NCBI GenBank assembly: GCA_022579005.1
Contig: MU401512.1
Coordinates: 62,001-126,000 of the forward strand
From: Poronia punctata
Taxonomy: Eukaryota; Ascomycota; Sordariomycetes; Xylariales; Xylariaceae
Direction: 5' to 3'
DNA length: 64,000 nt
The notes under the pieces were generated by a model. The model saw only the letters and a program-made list of their open reading frames with translations. It was not told the DNA's origin and did not search any database. Every line of letters starts with the position of its first letter. Position 1 is the first letter of the stretch. This document shows positions 47,186 to 59,922 of the stretch, in pieces. Position numbers and translations under genes: made by a program.

Positions 47186-50100
47186 ATGACCGCTCAGCTG
47201 CTTGCTACAGAGCTGGCAAATCTCATCCAAGAGAGCAAACGCAAGCACAATGACCTGAGACAAGTACGTAATTCTAGGCTTTGGCAAATACCGTACCTCA
47301 ACCTCAACTCTTGTGAGAATAATTCAAGAAAGTCGCGACTGATAATGAGACTTATCTAGGCTGCTGAGAAATCCCTTGAAGAGCTGAGAAGCATACGTAG
47401 TAATAGCGAAGCCCAGTTCGCTGCCGGTATGTCCAGATGAAGCATACATTTGTTCTCCTACTTGTTCCAACGCTTTATGCTTACCATATCACCCAGAACT
47501 CGCCCAGAGGGTCAATTTCATCAACCCTTTCGTCATCGCATGTGGGACGAAAAATGCCAAATTCACTGGCATTGCCGTTGTTTGCTTGTCCCGGTTGATC
47601 CTCGTGAGCGCCTTGCCATGGTCCAAGCTGAGCCCGGTATTAGAAGCTCTACGTGAGGCCACGTCGGCTGGGCTTGACGTCCAACTCAAGATTCTTCAAG
47701 CCCTACCTACGCTGCTTCAAAATTACTCGACCGATATAAAGGGTGATTTACTCGTGACCGCTCTCAATATCTGTTTCATCTTGCAGACCAGTAAAAATGG
47801 CGTAGTCAACAACACTTCGGCTGCTACGCTGCAGCAGTTAGTCATGACCGTCTTTGAAAAGGTGACGGCAGAAGATAGTAGGTTGCGTGAACATAGACAG
47901 GGCTGGGATATGACTAGAACATTCAGATGGCTAACCCACGTCAGGATCGAACTCCAACGCAGACGTTGTCGGCGAAGCCCCTACCAGTGCCACTGAAAAT
48001 GTACCGCTCCGAGCGGCTGCCATGGACGCGCATCGTGTTTTCAAGGACATCTGCCTTTTGACAGAAGGCCAGCGGCCCGAGTACCTCCGCTTCACTGGGC
48101 TACCACAGACCTTTGGCTTGGAGCTGATCGAATCAGTCTTGAGCCAACATGCCAGTCTCTTCTTGACCCATTCTGAGCAAGCTTACACCCTCCGTACCAG
48201 AGTTATGCCCTTCATTATCAAATCGTTGAACGGGAGACCAAACTTTGCCACATCAGTCCGGCTCGTGCGCATTTTGTATACGTTACTCAAAAAGCACCTT
48301 CACATACTACCGACGGAGGGCGGCGAGGCCCTAGACGTACTAACCCAGTTGTTGGACCAAGATGCTGCCATATGGAAACGAGCCTTGTGTATGGAGGTTT
48401 TCAAGGGCATATTCGCTGAGCCCACTCTCCTGCGACGTATCTTCACACTCTACGATGCCCAGGAAGGCCAAAAGAGCGTGCTCAAGAACTTGACAGCTAC
48501 CTTTGTCCGTGTAAGTACGGAAAGGCCGGTTGTCATCGGGCTTGGCCATCAATCTACGATCCCAGTGGCAGACCCATACGCCAATATGGGGTCATCTTCG
48601 GACCAGGCCATGCTAGAGTCTAGTGGTGTCACCGGTATTATCGGTGGCTCTGTCAACGAAGGTCACAACACGGGCATCAGCTCTCAATGGAGCACTGTTA
48701 GGGTTGCTTGTATAGACCAGTTGGACAAGACCGAAGCCCCGAATATTCCCGAGTCTTATGTCTACGCACTTACCCTATCTTGTATAACTTCATTATCAGA
48801 AGGGCTTGCCAAGTTCATACTGCCGCTCACAGTGCCCGGCGACAACCGGTCCCGCAAAAGGGGATCAAAGCATTTGGAAACCGGCAGGGACTCTCCCGCT
48901 CCGGGTGACCTGGGCGGTACAGACAGCCCGAAGACGAGTGTGGAGAGGGTCGCGTCTACCACTTCTCTAGAGAGGTCTCCCTCGTTCAAAAAGAACCCGG
49001 TGCCGGTCAATCCCCTTGGGCTCAAAGAACACCCTTTGTACAACGATGTAAAGACCTGTGCCGAGATGATTGAGGAATGTTGGCCCGCCATCCTAGCGAC
49101 ATGTTCCACATTTCTTTATGCCGCACTGGATTCGGAGTATTACCATGGCCTCGTGAGAGCTTTCCAAAAATTCGCTCATGTCGCGGGTCTACTGCGGCTC
49201 AATACTCCGCGGGATGCTTTCCTAACAACGCTGGGGAAGGCAGCTGTGCCGCCAAACGTGTTTACCGCCTGTCTCAATGCCGGTTCCTCCAAACCGCCTC
49301 CGCCTAGTCCTAGCACGGTCGAGACGCCCAACACGATCCTCAGCAATGCCAGAGGCCTGTTAAGCGTGGAGAATCTGGTCACACCAGTGGGTGCCGCGGG
49401 CGAAAGACAGAGACAGGCCTCGTTTGACTCTAGTACGACATTGCAAACGCTCAATACTCGCAACTTGCTTTGCATGAGAGCACTCCTAAACCTCGGTATC
49501 GCTCTTGGGCCCACACTCAACTCGTCTTGGTCCATCATCCTCGAAACTCTGCAGCAAGCCGATTTCGTGCTGTTCACCAACGGCAAGACAGCTGGAAGGG
49601 TTCCAATGGTGACAAAAGCGCCAGACACAAAGGCAGAAGCCGAAGCTGCCGGCTTACTGGCCGGCTTCAACAGCGAGATCAGAGCGGTAGAGACGGCTGC
49701 CTCGAGGCTCATTGAGAGTACGGTAGACTTCCCCAACGATGCCTTTGTCGAGATAGCTACATCTGTATGCCATCTTCTGGAGAAACCAGCGTCTGAAAGG
49801 CCTGCCGAACCAGCGAACCAGCCTCATTCGCCCCTCGTTCCTCCCTCGTCGGCGAACAGCCTGCGAACACCAAATGCCCAGCACCGCAGGCTTTCCGGCG
49901 TCGTTGTTAGTGCGTCTTCAGGGCCTAGTCAAGAAGACCAATTCGCACTAGCGAAGCTTGGGGACTTGGCCGTAATCAACATCGAGAGACTCCTGTTACA
50001 TTCGCCAGAGGTGTCGGGCTGGGACCAGATAACGTCGGAACTCATTACGGTTCTTAGTGCGACCACTATGTCGGCATCTTCCAGGGGGCGTGCAGCTGAT

Positions 50101-52869
50101 ATATTAGTACGACTTATGCTGGACGCCGCCAAGGCGGTAAATAACCAGAAGGGAGACATCCGAGCAAACGTACAACTCCGGGTTCTAAACTCGCTGCGAG
50201 CCTCTCTGGTTCCGTTATTGCAAAAGGAACATCGAGCAGCGTCTGTGGCGACTTATTCCGCCGACGTCGAGATCCACAAGGTCATTCTAGAAGGCTTGAA
50301 GGGGCTTCTCGAGGAATGTGGCGAGGCACTACTCGACGGATGGGATGTTATATTTGAAGTTATTGGCACCATATTTGTACAAAGGAGCTTCGAACCGGGC
50401 CACTACTCCCGGGATAGCACTGCGCCTTCAGGACTGACCACCAGGTCTCCAAAACTGATTCGATCGGCGTTCAGCTCTCTACAACTCGTCTGCTCGGATT
50501 TTCTGTCATCTTTACCGAAATCGTGTTTTCTTATCCTCGTCGATACCCTGTATAAGTTCTGTTCTCAAGATGACGACCTCAATATTGCGTTGACAGTAAG
50601 TGTTTGTTTCCCTTGGTCTTGATCGCTTTCTGAATTTGAGAATCTGACGTTGTGATGGCGCGCGCATCTAGACGGTGACCTTTTTCTGGGACCTCTCCAA
50701 TTTCCTCTCGGGCAAGAACAAAAGTCTTCAGATTACCAATGGCCTTGTTGGGGACTTCAGTGACGCTTCTTTGATGGAAAAGGTCTCACAGGCTGAAGAC
50801 GCATCGTCGGATGCTGCGCTGTGGATGCTGCTACTAATTCGCCTCACGACCGTGACGACGAATGATGGTCTGGATCTGAGGAACAGTATGATATAAGCTC
50901 TGAATCTCGGGTCAAGTGGATGTATACTAACCGCGGTGCAGGCGCTATTCAAACGTTATTACGCATCTTTGATGCCTATGGCGATCAACTTACTCCTGAA
51001 GCATGGTCGGTGTGTATCAAGGCAGTCATATTCCGTCTAGTGGCGTCTTTGGAAGCAGAGCTGCGGGCTCTGGCCAGGGAGGGGGCCGAAAAGAAGACGC
51101 GGGACGAGTGGTACGACACGGCAGTCGTGGTGCTAAACGGCATCTCTAACCTGCTTTCGCATTACCTCGACGTCCTCACTGCCCATCCGACATTTAATTC
51201 GTATTGGCAGCAGCTTTTGGGTCATTTCGCCTCTCTACTCGATCTTCAAGTGTTAGATATCAATACCGCCGTTTTCAAAGCCTTGGCCCAGCTGCTCTCG
51301 CGCAACCACCAAGGGTCGGAGCCAAACTTCAGTAAAACAACAATCGACCTTGCCTGGGATCTCTGGGCTCGTGGCATACCCATCTCTAGCTCGGAGAGTA
51401 TGGATACTCATCAGACTCGGGACAACCAAAGCTGCTTGTTGGCTTACGTCGCCGCATTACGCGATGTATATCGACTGATACAGGATGACCTCGCTGTTGA
51501 ACGGATTCGTCGCATGCTTACACTATTGCGCGAGATCATGCAAGTAGCGACGCCAGGCACGTTCATAGCCGACATCGACCATGCTACACCACTGCAAAAC
51601 CAGGTGTTGGACGTCGTCAAGATGATCCGCACCGACGTACCGGGCGCCCCGTCGGCTCTGATCGCCCAGGCATCCGAGTTCGTCTCGCTGGCTTTTACCG
51701 ACGGCGGCGAGGCGGCCAATCAACGCACATCGCAAAAACGAACATGCGTGGCCATGTCCAAGGCCAGCATGGGAATCCTGCAGTCTTTGGTGCAGTCACA
51801 TGCCGCGGACCAGGATATATACAACGACGGCGCATTGCTTGCCGCATTAACAGCTCTGGCAAGACCAATCGTGTTGAAGTATCAGTTCCCCATCATCACC
51901 AAATCGGAGCAACCGTGGAGACAAGCGACAAAGTCGGCCATTGCTATCCTGGCTGCCACTCTCGGCCGCCTTGTTGCTTCGGACATCCCACGGGACGTGC
52001 TACAGGAAATGTGGCGTGTCATTGTCGAGATAGCCAACGGCATTACCAAGGCAGATTGCGAGGCGCCACCGGACCGGGTCAACATTGCCGATGACGAGGC
52101 CTTTGACATTACATCCTTTAAGGAATTACGAGACCTCATAATACCGTCGCTCGGTGCAGAGGTCGTACCGGACAAGACGCGGAAACTCTTTACAGAGAGT
52201 CTCTTCCGAATATCCATCATCCATGCGCCAGCCCCGGCCGAATCCTCGCTAGTTTACGGAGACAAGGAAGAAGACAAAGACGAAGACGGCGTGGTGGGTC
52301 TGTCTGGTCTGTCTGACCTGTGCAAGACTCGGTGCGGCCGTACAGTCGATCCATTGCCATCAAAACGTACAAAGATGTCCTATGTCTGCTTAGACGAGCT
52401 CTTTTCCCTCGTTGCAAACCATGACGAGCCGACGACGCCCCAGATAACAGTCCAACCACCTACTCCCCGACTCCCTCCGCCCGTGCCGTCTCTCGGGAGC
52501 GCAGCTTCTGAAGCACCTCACGTACTCGGTACACGTCTGGCAAAGACGACTGCTCCATATCTAATCTTGAGGGCGGCTTTGACGCTACGGACATATATCG
52601 CCGATCAACCTCTCCGCGGCCGTATGCCACAGCCTCTGAGCCAACGCAAGGAGTTGGCACGGATATTAGAACATCTAGTAAATCTCAATAGCGAGCCAGA
52701 CGCCATTCCGGAGGTGCCCAACGTCGACAGTGACGGCAGGAAACATCTCCTCCGGCTCTACCCGCTTATTGTCAGTGCCTCGAGAGTTGCCGCTACGAGC
52801 GGGGACGCCGATATCTCTAGGCTTCTGACCGAAGCATTACATGTGGTAGGGGTGGAATTTGGCATATAA
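47186..52869 (+). CDS. MON2: Endosome/Golgi trafficking protein Mon2 (six exons)
   Basis: A large Arf-GEF-related scaffold without a Sec7 catalytic domain; in yeast it acts with the flippase Neo1 and Dop1 in endosome-to-Golgi traffic. Exons: 47186-47263, 47360-47426, 47497-47877, 47945-50595, 50672-50885, 50942-52869, phase-consistent throughout; 1,772 residues, slightly longer than yeast Mon2. The N-terminal DCB region is clear: MTAQLLATELANLIQESKRK, EKSLEELRSIRS, RVNFINPFVIACGTKNAKF. The HUS/Sec7_N-like block (exon 4 start) has MDAHRVFKDICLLTEGQRPE and FGLELIESVLSQH. The remainder is armadillo-like helical repeats. Ser/Pro-rich loops occur near residues 460-500 and 770-810. The start at 47186 matches the usual family N-terminus; upstream in-frame codons do not. 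Confidence 0.94.
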
Positions 52870-55800
52870 GAGTTTCCGACATATGATTGTAAAGTAGCAA
52901 GGCGATTTGAAATAGAATTCACCGGTAGAATCAAGCTAGACAAGATCCAAAGCCTCTTCCTCGATTTCATGAACTTACGCTGCTTGACCCGAGAACACCA
53001 TCCTTGTCCGCGCCCGCGCCCGCGCACTAGAGCTAGTGCTCGCGCCGGGACTACCCCGGACCAAGCTTTAAGTGCTCCCCTATAAATATACTATAAATAC
53101 CAAACGCCTCATGAGGATTCCCAAGGATTTTATTTTAGGGTTAATCAAGGAAGGGATGTGGTGTAGACAAGAACAGGAAGAAACAGGGACGTCTAGAATC
53201 TAGATAGCCTAGAACCGTGTGGGCCCCCTCTTTCAAACTCTCCGACGGCAATTTTTTTTTTCTATCTTGTGTGTGTATCTGGGCAATATCTTAGAAGGGG
53301 TTATTGGGGTCTTTTTTCTCTTCTTCTTGTTTTTCCCTTCCAAACGGAAAACAGATCGCCCGGTGGACAAGATGTCCGAGTTATCCTTATCGTGAAAAAA
53401 AAGGGAGACGGTATGCATCCGTTACGTTAAGTTGTTACGTTACGTGACCGTTACTAATCGGGGAAATCCGAGTGCTTGGGTCGGTCGGTCGGTGGTGGAG
53501 GAATACGTGTACACATACATACTAAGTCCATTCGGTGACACATATGCAGTTGCTTTCTTGCATTTGTGTTTATCCCTCCTCCCCCCCTCCTCTCACATCT
53601 AGCATCTAGAGCTATGTATGTAGGTACGAGTACGTCACATCATCACATTACAGACGCACGTAGCACTTACATGTTTTAGCCCTGTTTTCTTACATGTACG
53701 TGCATGTATGTAAGTCGTAATAACCTTAATTCGCTTTTGACGTGTGTTACACTGGGATTGAACGTCAACATCAGCCGGCTACCTGATAATCTCAGTACTT
53801 GGTTGAGTTGACGAGGCTTTAGGTTAACGCGAATGTCCTAACCTACAGGGTAGTCTAGACTAGGGTGCGATATATAATAATAAGCGGCAGAATGATCATC
53901 TGTAAGGTGCTGGTACCACCGTACTAGTAGTTTGGACTAGGAATTGAGTATAAATTCTTACTATTACATAGGAGTAGGAGTAGACAGGTCCAAGTCTATG
54001 ACTATCCGGCAACGGCAGGAGTGTTTGCGCCAGATCGGCAGATAGTGTTGTCATTATAATGCATGTTTTACCTACTATGTACTTCCGAAGAATTTCGGGA
54101 GGGGGGGGCAAATAATTCATTTACGCGAGTTCATCTCGATGGTTTAATTGGCATCCTTTGCATACGCCATCCTGTATCTGCAAACCGAGATCCTTTGCAG
54201 CAAACACTTCCAAAATCCTTCCATTTGATATGGCCGTTGTCGTCATTGGATTCTCCTGTCTACGGGGGGGGGGGGGGGAGAGAGAGAGAGAGAGTAGAAA
54301 AGAAGAATTGGAAATCGAACCCCGAGGCTCATACTCCATGGGGAAGGTTGCGGTGTCGCGCATATGAAAAGAAATACGCAAACCAAAACCAACAAACCAA
54401 AAGAATTTGGGGTCAATCGAGCAGAAGTAGGTAGGTACTTTACTACTCGTAATAGACAGTATGTGTAAAAGTAATCAGTCAGTCAGCAAGCACAGGGAAC
54501 ATACCTCTTGTCAAAAAAAACGCCGGCTTATATTTCGTCAGGGTATCTAGTTTGTTTAGTCTAGCTTCCTTTTTTCTTTTCAGGGGTCTTTTTTACACGT
54601 AGGGAAAAGTCCTCAAGTAAATACGGAGGGGGGCGGAGATACATATTATCAGTCTAAAAATCTTCCCCAGCCTAATTAGCTCGTATGTATCTAACACTAA
54701 CCGGCCTAATTAGTAGGTTAATGTATCCTAAATATTTATCAGCATCTTCAACTAGTAAAACGTGGCAGCTTCTGTTGCAGACGAGAAAGCCGAAAAGGAG
54801 CAAGAAGAACAAAATAATCAGCCAAGCCAAGCTCAAGATCTACGTACATTGCATAATCTCATTAGAAGTTGACCATCACGCCACTATCACGTACGTAGTA
54901 TGTGGGTTGAAAACCGAGTTGCTGGCTCTCTCCCTCGCTCTCCATTTTGCGGACGGGTCTAGGTTAGATAAGTGTTGGTTTGGTACGGAAATACGTGTGT
55001 CTACGAAAAAAGAAAAAGTTGGTCCGGTCAAGTTCAGTTCCCCTGATACCCTCTTTTTTTCCTTTCTTCCTCTCCCCTCTCCCCTCTCCCCTCCCCTCTC
55101 TCTGCTGCTAACCCCATCCCCACATGCGCTCTTGAACCGCTCTTGAACCTCTGCGCATTGGAATGCGGTACGCTCTCCACAGACTAACTAGACTAACATG
55201 TCCCAGTACAATGGTATCGGGACAGACACGCTTTTTTCCTTTCTTTTTTTTCCTTCACTCTCCCCCATCTGCGGGGAATCCGCACGCGATAGGAAAGAAA
55301 AAAAGCAAGTACGAGTATGGGGGATAAGAACTTAATTGGCCCACTACCTAAACCCCGAAAGAAAAAGCAAAAAGAGAAAGAGGCCAGGTTATGGAACAGT
55401 AATGTAGAGGTAAATTAGTTGCAGTGCATTCATTATATTTTATTCTCTGTAACATGAGAGGCCGGGACAAGATACATAACCAAGTATCTACATAGTAGGA
55501 TCGTATGCAAACTCCAACCCACATTCCGAGGGGAGAACCTGGCCCCCTGAACATGTTCGGATATCCATTTCCACACCTACTCGCCACTAGCCCGGATTCC
55601 TCCTCCAACACCAGATGTTACTACGCATGTATACTCTCCACTTGATTGTTCATCTTTAATCGGAAGAATTCAACTTGGTATGAATAGGTACACTTATGCA
55701 TACTATCAATATAGATAGATTAAACTAACAATAGTCCTGTGCATAAGTATTTTTATGCTAACTTTAATAGGGCATAGTACTATTTAGGATACGTGTACAA

Positions 55801-56906
55801 GTACGTAAGTTAGTATAAAACTATCTTTGTAGTCTAGTCAAAACAGACTCGAGTTGCTGATGCTCAGCCGGTGTCTATTCGGACAAGTAGGACAATCTTC
55901 TTCCTCTGCCAGGCCTGCTTGCTAGGATGTAAAATTAGGAAGAGATACGCATGGCAAGCTAACCTGTTCAGTTTTAACCTTAAATATGTATTACCAGACG
56001 TGCCGGACTAGACCCAGATTGATCCAGACAAAACCTACGAGTATAGTAGTACAGAACCCAAACTGTTCGTAGTACAGGTCAAAGTATTGGGGCTAAGATA
56101 TGCATTTGCATACTTCCAAAAGTTCCCTGTTTATGTTCTTTTCTTGCTTCTGTACATAAAAGAAAAAAAAAGGAACTAATTAGTCCCTTATCTTGACCCC
56201 GGGATTGGATGGCATGTGGACGCTAGCGGGAGCCAAGTGGGACCCACGTGGAATGTAGGAATTCGAACAAATGTTAATTAGGTGGGGTTTTTACGTAGAA
56301 AGAGGCGTTCGCGAGATGAGGTTGTGGAGCCGCCAATTCGTGCTACTCAAAGTACTTAGTTTTAATATGCAAGACAGGGTTGCAGCGATGTTGTCACCAG
56401 TTCATGGTGTATTGGGACCTCGTCTGATTGGTCATGACATTTTCGGTACAGCATTTCCCCTTCTATCGGGTACGACGTAGGCTACATACGGTAGTTGTTT
56501 TGTACGGTAGCTTTATTTGGCCCTTGCAAGTTTGCGACCAAAGGGGTCGCGGATGGAATCTGGAGACCTGGAGTTTTGCGCGCGATGCGATATGTACGAG
56601 TACATGGAAATATGTATGGCATGTATGCATATGTAGCTATGATCCAAGTCTAAAGCCAGGTAGCGCGAAACTAATACCCTCAGCTGTCAATTTCATATGT
56701 CTACATGCCACTCACTCATCACTTTTTTCTCTTTATTTATCGTCTCTCTCTCTCTCTCTCCGCACGTATATGAAACCGGCGGCCCGTAGCCATGGTCTCG
56801 GGCTAGTTAACTATATGAACAACTCCGGGAGCTCAGATAGTCCCATCCACAATTAGTTCTCCACGTTCGTTACACTATTTTCTTCTATTTATTTCCGACC
56901 AAAACG
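52870..56906. other. 4-kb gene-free spacer with simple repeats
   Basis: The longest spacer in the window, between MON2 and the third P450, both reading rightwards. It has a G15 run (54264-54278) followed by an (AG)n tract to about 54294, CCCCTCT repeats at 55070-55105, and a (TC)n tract near 56744-56762. TACGAGTA/TACTCGTA octamers lie at 53625, 54444, 55310, 56036 and 56595. The longest frames (153 codons at 54685-55146; 142 at 56428-56856) show no motif. The right few hundred bases should be the P450 promoter. Confidence 0.5.
54264..54294. repeat. G15 run followed by (AG)n microsatellite
   Basis: Fifteen consecutive G pass directly into an alternating AG tract of about 16 nt. It is purine-only on this strand over more than 30 bp, so it could form triplex or quadruplex DNA. 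No gene overlaps it. Confidence 0.85.
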
Positions 56907-58954
56907 ATGGCGAATCCGGCCTTATGGGCACTGGCCTCCGTTGCCGTCGTGCTCTATTTCGTTGCTCTCGTTATTTATCGTCTATACTTCCACCCTCTTG
57001 CCAAATTCCCCGGTCCGAAATTAGCGGCGGCGACGGGTTGGTACGAGGCATACCATGATCTTAAAGGCCCCGGTGGCCAATTCTTGTTCCGCCTGAAAGC
57101 ACTTCACGAAAAATATGGTACGATGGAGAAGAGAAGCGAAAGTAACCATTTGGATTGGAAGCTGAGACTCTGTTAGGCCCCGTTGTACGGCTTAGCCCCG
57201 ACGAGGTGCATATTGACGACCCAACTTGGGTCGACACGCTCTTCGCCGGTCCTGCTCAGGTTAGTAGCGTTGAGGAAATACCGTTTTGCGCGCCGCGGGA
57301 AACTGATCAGTCGACCGATCACAGGGCATCCGTAATAAATATACACCAGCGGCGAACCAGGCCGGAACGCCACTAGGTGGTGAGTAGTTTCCAATGGGAC
57401 AGACAGCTTCCGCAGGAAAACGAGAGCATTGAACTAAGCCGTGGCTAGTTTTCGGAACCACGCTTCATCATACCCACAGGAGGCGCCGTGCCGCGCTCAA
57501 CCCGCTCTTCTCCAAGGCGCGGGTGGCCGGCTTCGAGGATACGCTATACGAAAAGGCCGACCTGCTCTTCCGGCGCATAGACAGCCAGACGGCGCGAAAT
57601 GGATTTTGTGAGATGCGCACCGCATTCAGTGCCTATACGCTGGATATAGTACACGAATACAGTCTCGGTAAACCGCTCGGACTTTTACACGACGAAAATT
57701 ATGCGTATGAGTGGCATCAGTCGCTGAGAGCGCTGGCCATAACGATACCGTGGGGGAGACAATTCGGATGGATCATGTCGCTGTCGCAAATGGTCCCCCA
57801 CCGCATCATGAAAATAGTTGCTCCCGACTTGGCAAGAGTGGCGGGTATGCATCATGTGAGTATAGGGACATATCCTACTCACCCCCCGCGCGCGCGTTCT
57901 AGCACGTGGCTACCCCGATTACTGACCCCCTACGTTTGTCATAGGATATGGAAGCCCAGGCATTAGAGGCCGTCCGAGAGTTGGGAGGAGACGAAAAATC
58001 AGCAGCGAATTCGCGCCAACGTCAAAACCCGGGAGACAAGTTCGCGGTATATCGGACACTACTACACAATGATGGGTTGCCGGCGCGCGAAAAGTTATAT
58101 AACCGGATCTCGCACGAGGCCGTCACCCTGATGGCAGCCGGTGGGGAAACGACAGCGACCGCCCTGATGATAGCAGTTTACTTCCTCCTCTCGAACCCAG
58201 AATTAATCTCCAAAATAAGAGAAGAAGTCGAGTCCGTCACACCCCCTGGCGAGTCGCGACCTTCGCTTGCCGATCTCGAGCGTTTACCATGGCTGGTATG
58301 TTCTTACTCCTTGTTGTTACCTTGGCGTGATATCGAGGGCAGTCATATACTAACAAACAGGGAACAGACAGCCATTATAAAAGAGACCTTGAGAATGGGC
58401 ACGATTACGGGTAGACTGACCCGTGTTGCTCCCGAGGAGCCGCTTTTCTACAAAAATTGGGTGCTACCGGCAGGGGTAAGACAACCGCCTCCTTTGTTCT
58501 TCCTACATTACTAGTCCCGTCAACGGGAAACTTGTTCAGAACGCCGGCTAACGACGACAACAGACTGCTGTGAGCATGACGCTCCGTAATATATCCCTGG
58601 ACCCGGAAATATTTCCCGAACCAATGGGATTCCGTCCCGAGCGGTGGTTACCGACCAACCCAGATGTCGACCGGTGTAATCAGAATATTGTAGCATTTGG
58701 ACGAGGAAGCCGTATATGCCTTGGTCTCCAGTAAGTCCTACTTCTATGCATTCAACGCCGAAAAACTAACATGATTTACTAGCCTTGCCTGGGCGGAAAT
58801 GTACGTTATCCTTGGAAACCTGTTCCGTGGACGAGACTTTGAATTGGTCGAGACCGTAAGGGAACGGGACGTCGATTTCGTTCGAGACTGTCTCGTCGGG
58901 GAGACCTCGGCTAATAGTAAAGGTGTCCGGATAAGATATGCGAAGACGGCATAA
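56907..58954 (+). CDS. Cytochrome P450, microsomal (eight exons)
   Basis: A third haem monooxygenase. Exons: 56907-57117, 57177-57259, 57325-57379, 57449-57855, 57945-58295, 58368-58475, 58564-58730, 58783-58954; all phases agree; 517 residues. The N-terminal anchor is at about residues 6-26, then the proline hinge [18 protein letters not shown]. Landmarks: [14 protein letters not shown] (exon 2), the short third exon giving [31 protein letters not shown] (exon 4), I-helix [10 protein letters not shown] near residue 316, ExxR as ETLRM near 375, haem loop [10 protein letters not shown] with its Cys near 457. The pattern resembles fungal P450s often annotated as trichodiene- or benzoate-hydroxylase-like, but the substrate is unknown. 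Eight exons make it the most fragmented gene here. No biosynthetic neighbours. Confidence 0.92.
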
Positions 58955-59922
58955 TTGAAACGAAGAAAAAAAGGCATATCAAACTTGATGAAATATTTTA
59001 AAACCTATCCTTGTAGGTTACGCGATGCGACTAAGGGTCTTTGGCACATTGCATATATATAGGTATATACCGTTGAGCCCCGGCGGACCATGTTAATCAT
59101 TTGTACATAATATCAATATTACGAGTTTTGAATGAAAACTGAGAACTTCAGATGTCGAGAGATTAAGCTTTTTGGAGCATTGCATGAGAGGACTTTGGAT
59201 TGGAACACATATTAAGGTCCCGCATGATTCCTTGTTGGTGCTCGGGGGGGTATTGCACGTACCGCCGTTTCCCTAGGAGCATAGCTCGGCCTCGACTCTA
59301 TTGCACTACAAACCTCATACAACAAGTCTTGTGTAGGACGGCCCTTTGCTTTATGACATGACTTTTATATCCGATATCTAGGTCATGCTGCAGACAGGAA
59401 AGATATTTGGGTTTCACTCTAGGTATAGGCAAGCGCTGAGAGACCGCACCGGATTGTACCCATATAGTCTCATACAATTTGATGGCGGTCTAATTACATT
59501 GGCATATATATATCTCTATAGCTGGTAGACATAAATATTGGTGTAAGTGGTGCGTGTGTATTGCGCAGACTTTCGTGCACGTAGGGGCTGTGTGCTGCCA
59601 TTTGCTTTCCTGAACTGAGGATTATCTACATATTTCTGAATTCCTCTGTCTTGGTTTGAAGCAGACTATCGTGCAATAAGAAGTGTAGGGCAAGGCCTCA
59701 AGATTTCCAACATTTCCTATACGGTACCAATACGCCACGTAGAAGAAATACAAGATAACGTACACAACAACTTGGCTTAGTCAGCCGAAATGTACTGAGT
59801 CTTACATAAGGCGGCTAACCTGTATCCAGTTAGGTAGTAACTTCACAGACGACCTCTTCATATTGTTACCTGGTACCACTACAACAACAGGTTTAAATGA
59901 TACTGGAAGTATATAAGCTGCG
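58955..59922. other. Spacer between the third P450 and the OB-fold gene
   Basis: About 970 bp with ATATATAT stretches near 59050 and 59507. It should hold the promoter of the next gene. No gene-like frame. Confidence 0.55.

Larger units (their letters stand above)
180..56602. repeat. Dispersed octamer TACGAGTA / TACTCGTA
   Basis: I located 23 copies by eye, starting at: 180, 2124, 5049, 5269, 5346, 5574, 6436, 7008, 7118, 13173, 19950, 20184, 26717, 35881, 43509, 43663, 47054, 53625, 54444, 55310, 56036, 56595, plus near-copies not counted. Of these, 13173 lies in an exon (AIM21) and 43509 at the 5' edge of a P450 exon; the rest are in spacers, often beside GTAGGTA or GTACATGTA. Chance expectation for an 8-mer on both strands of 64 kb is about two. 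No transposon or gene boundary is shared by the copies. Confidence 0.7.

Noticed and set aside
56271..56856. Two overlapping frames before the third P450
   Set aside because: They show no recognisable domain and end in a (TC)n tract typical of a fungal promoter or leader.
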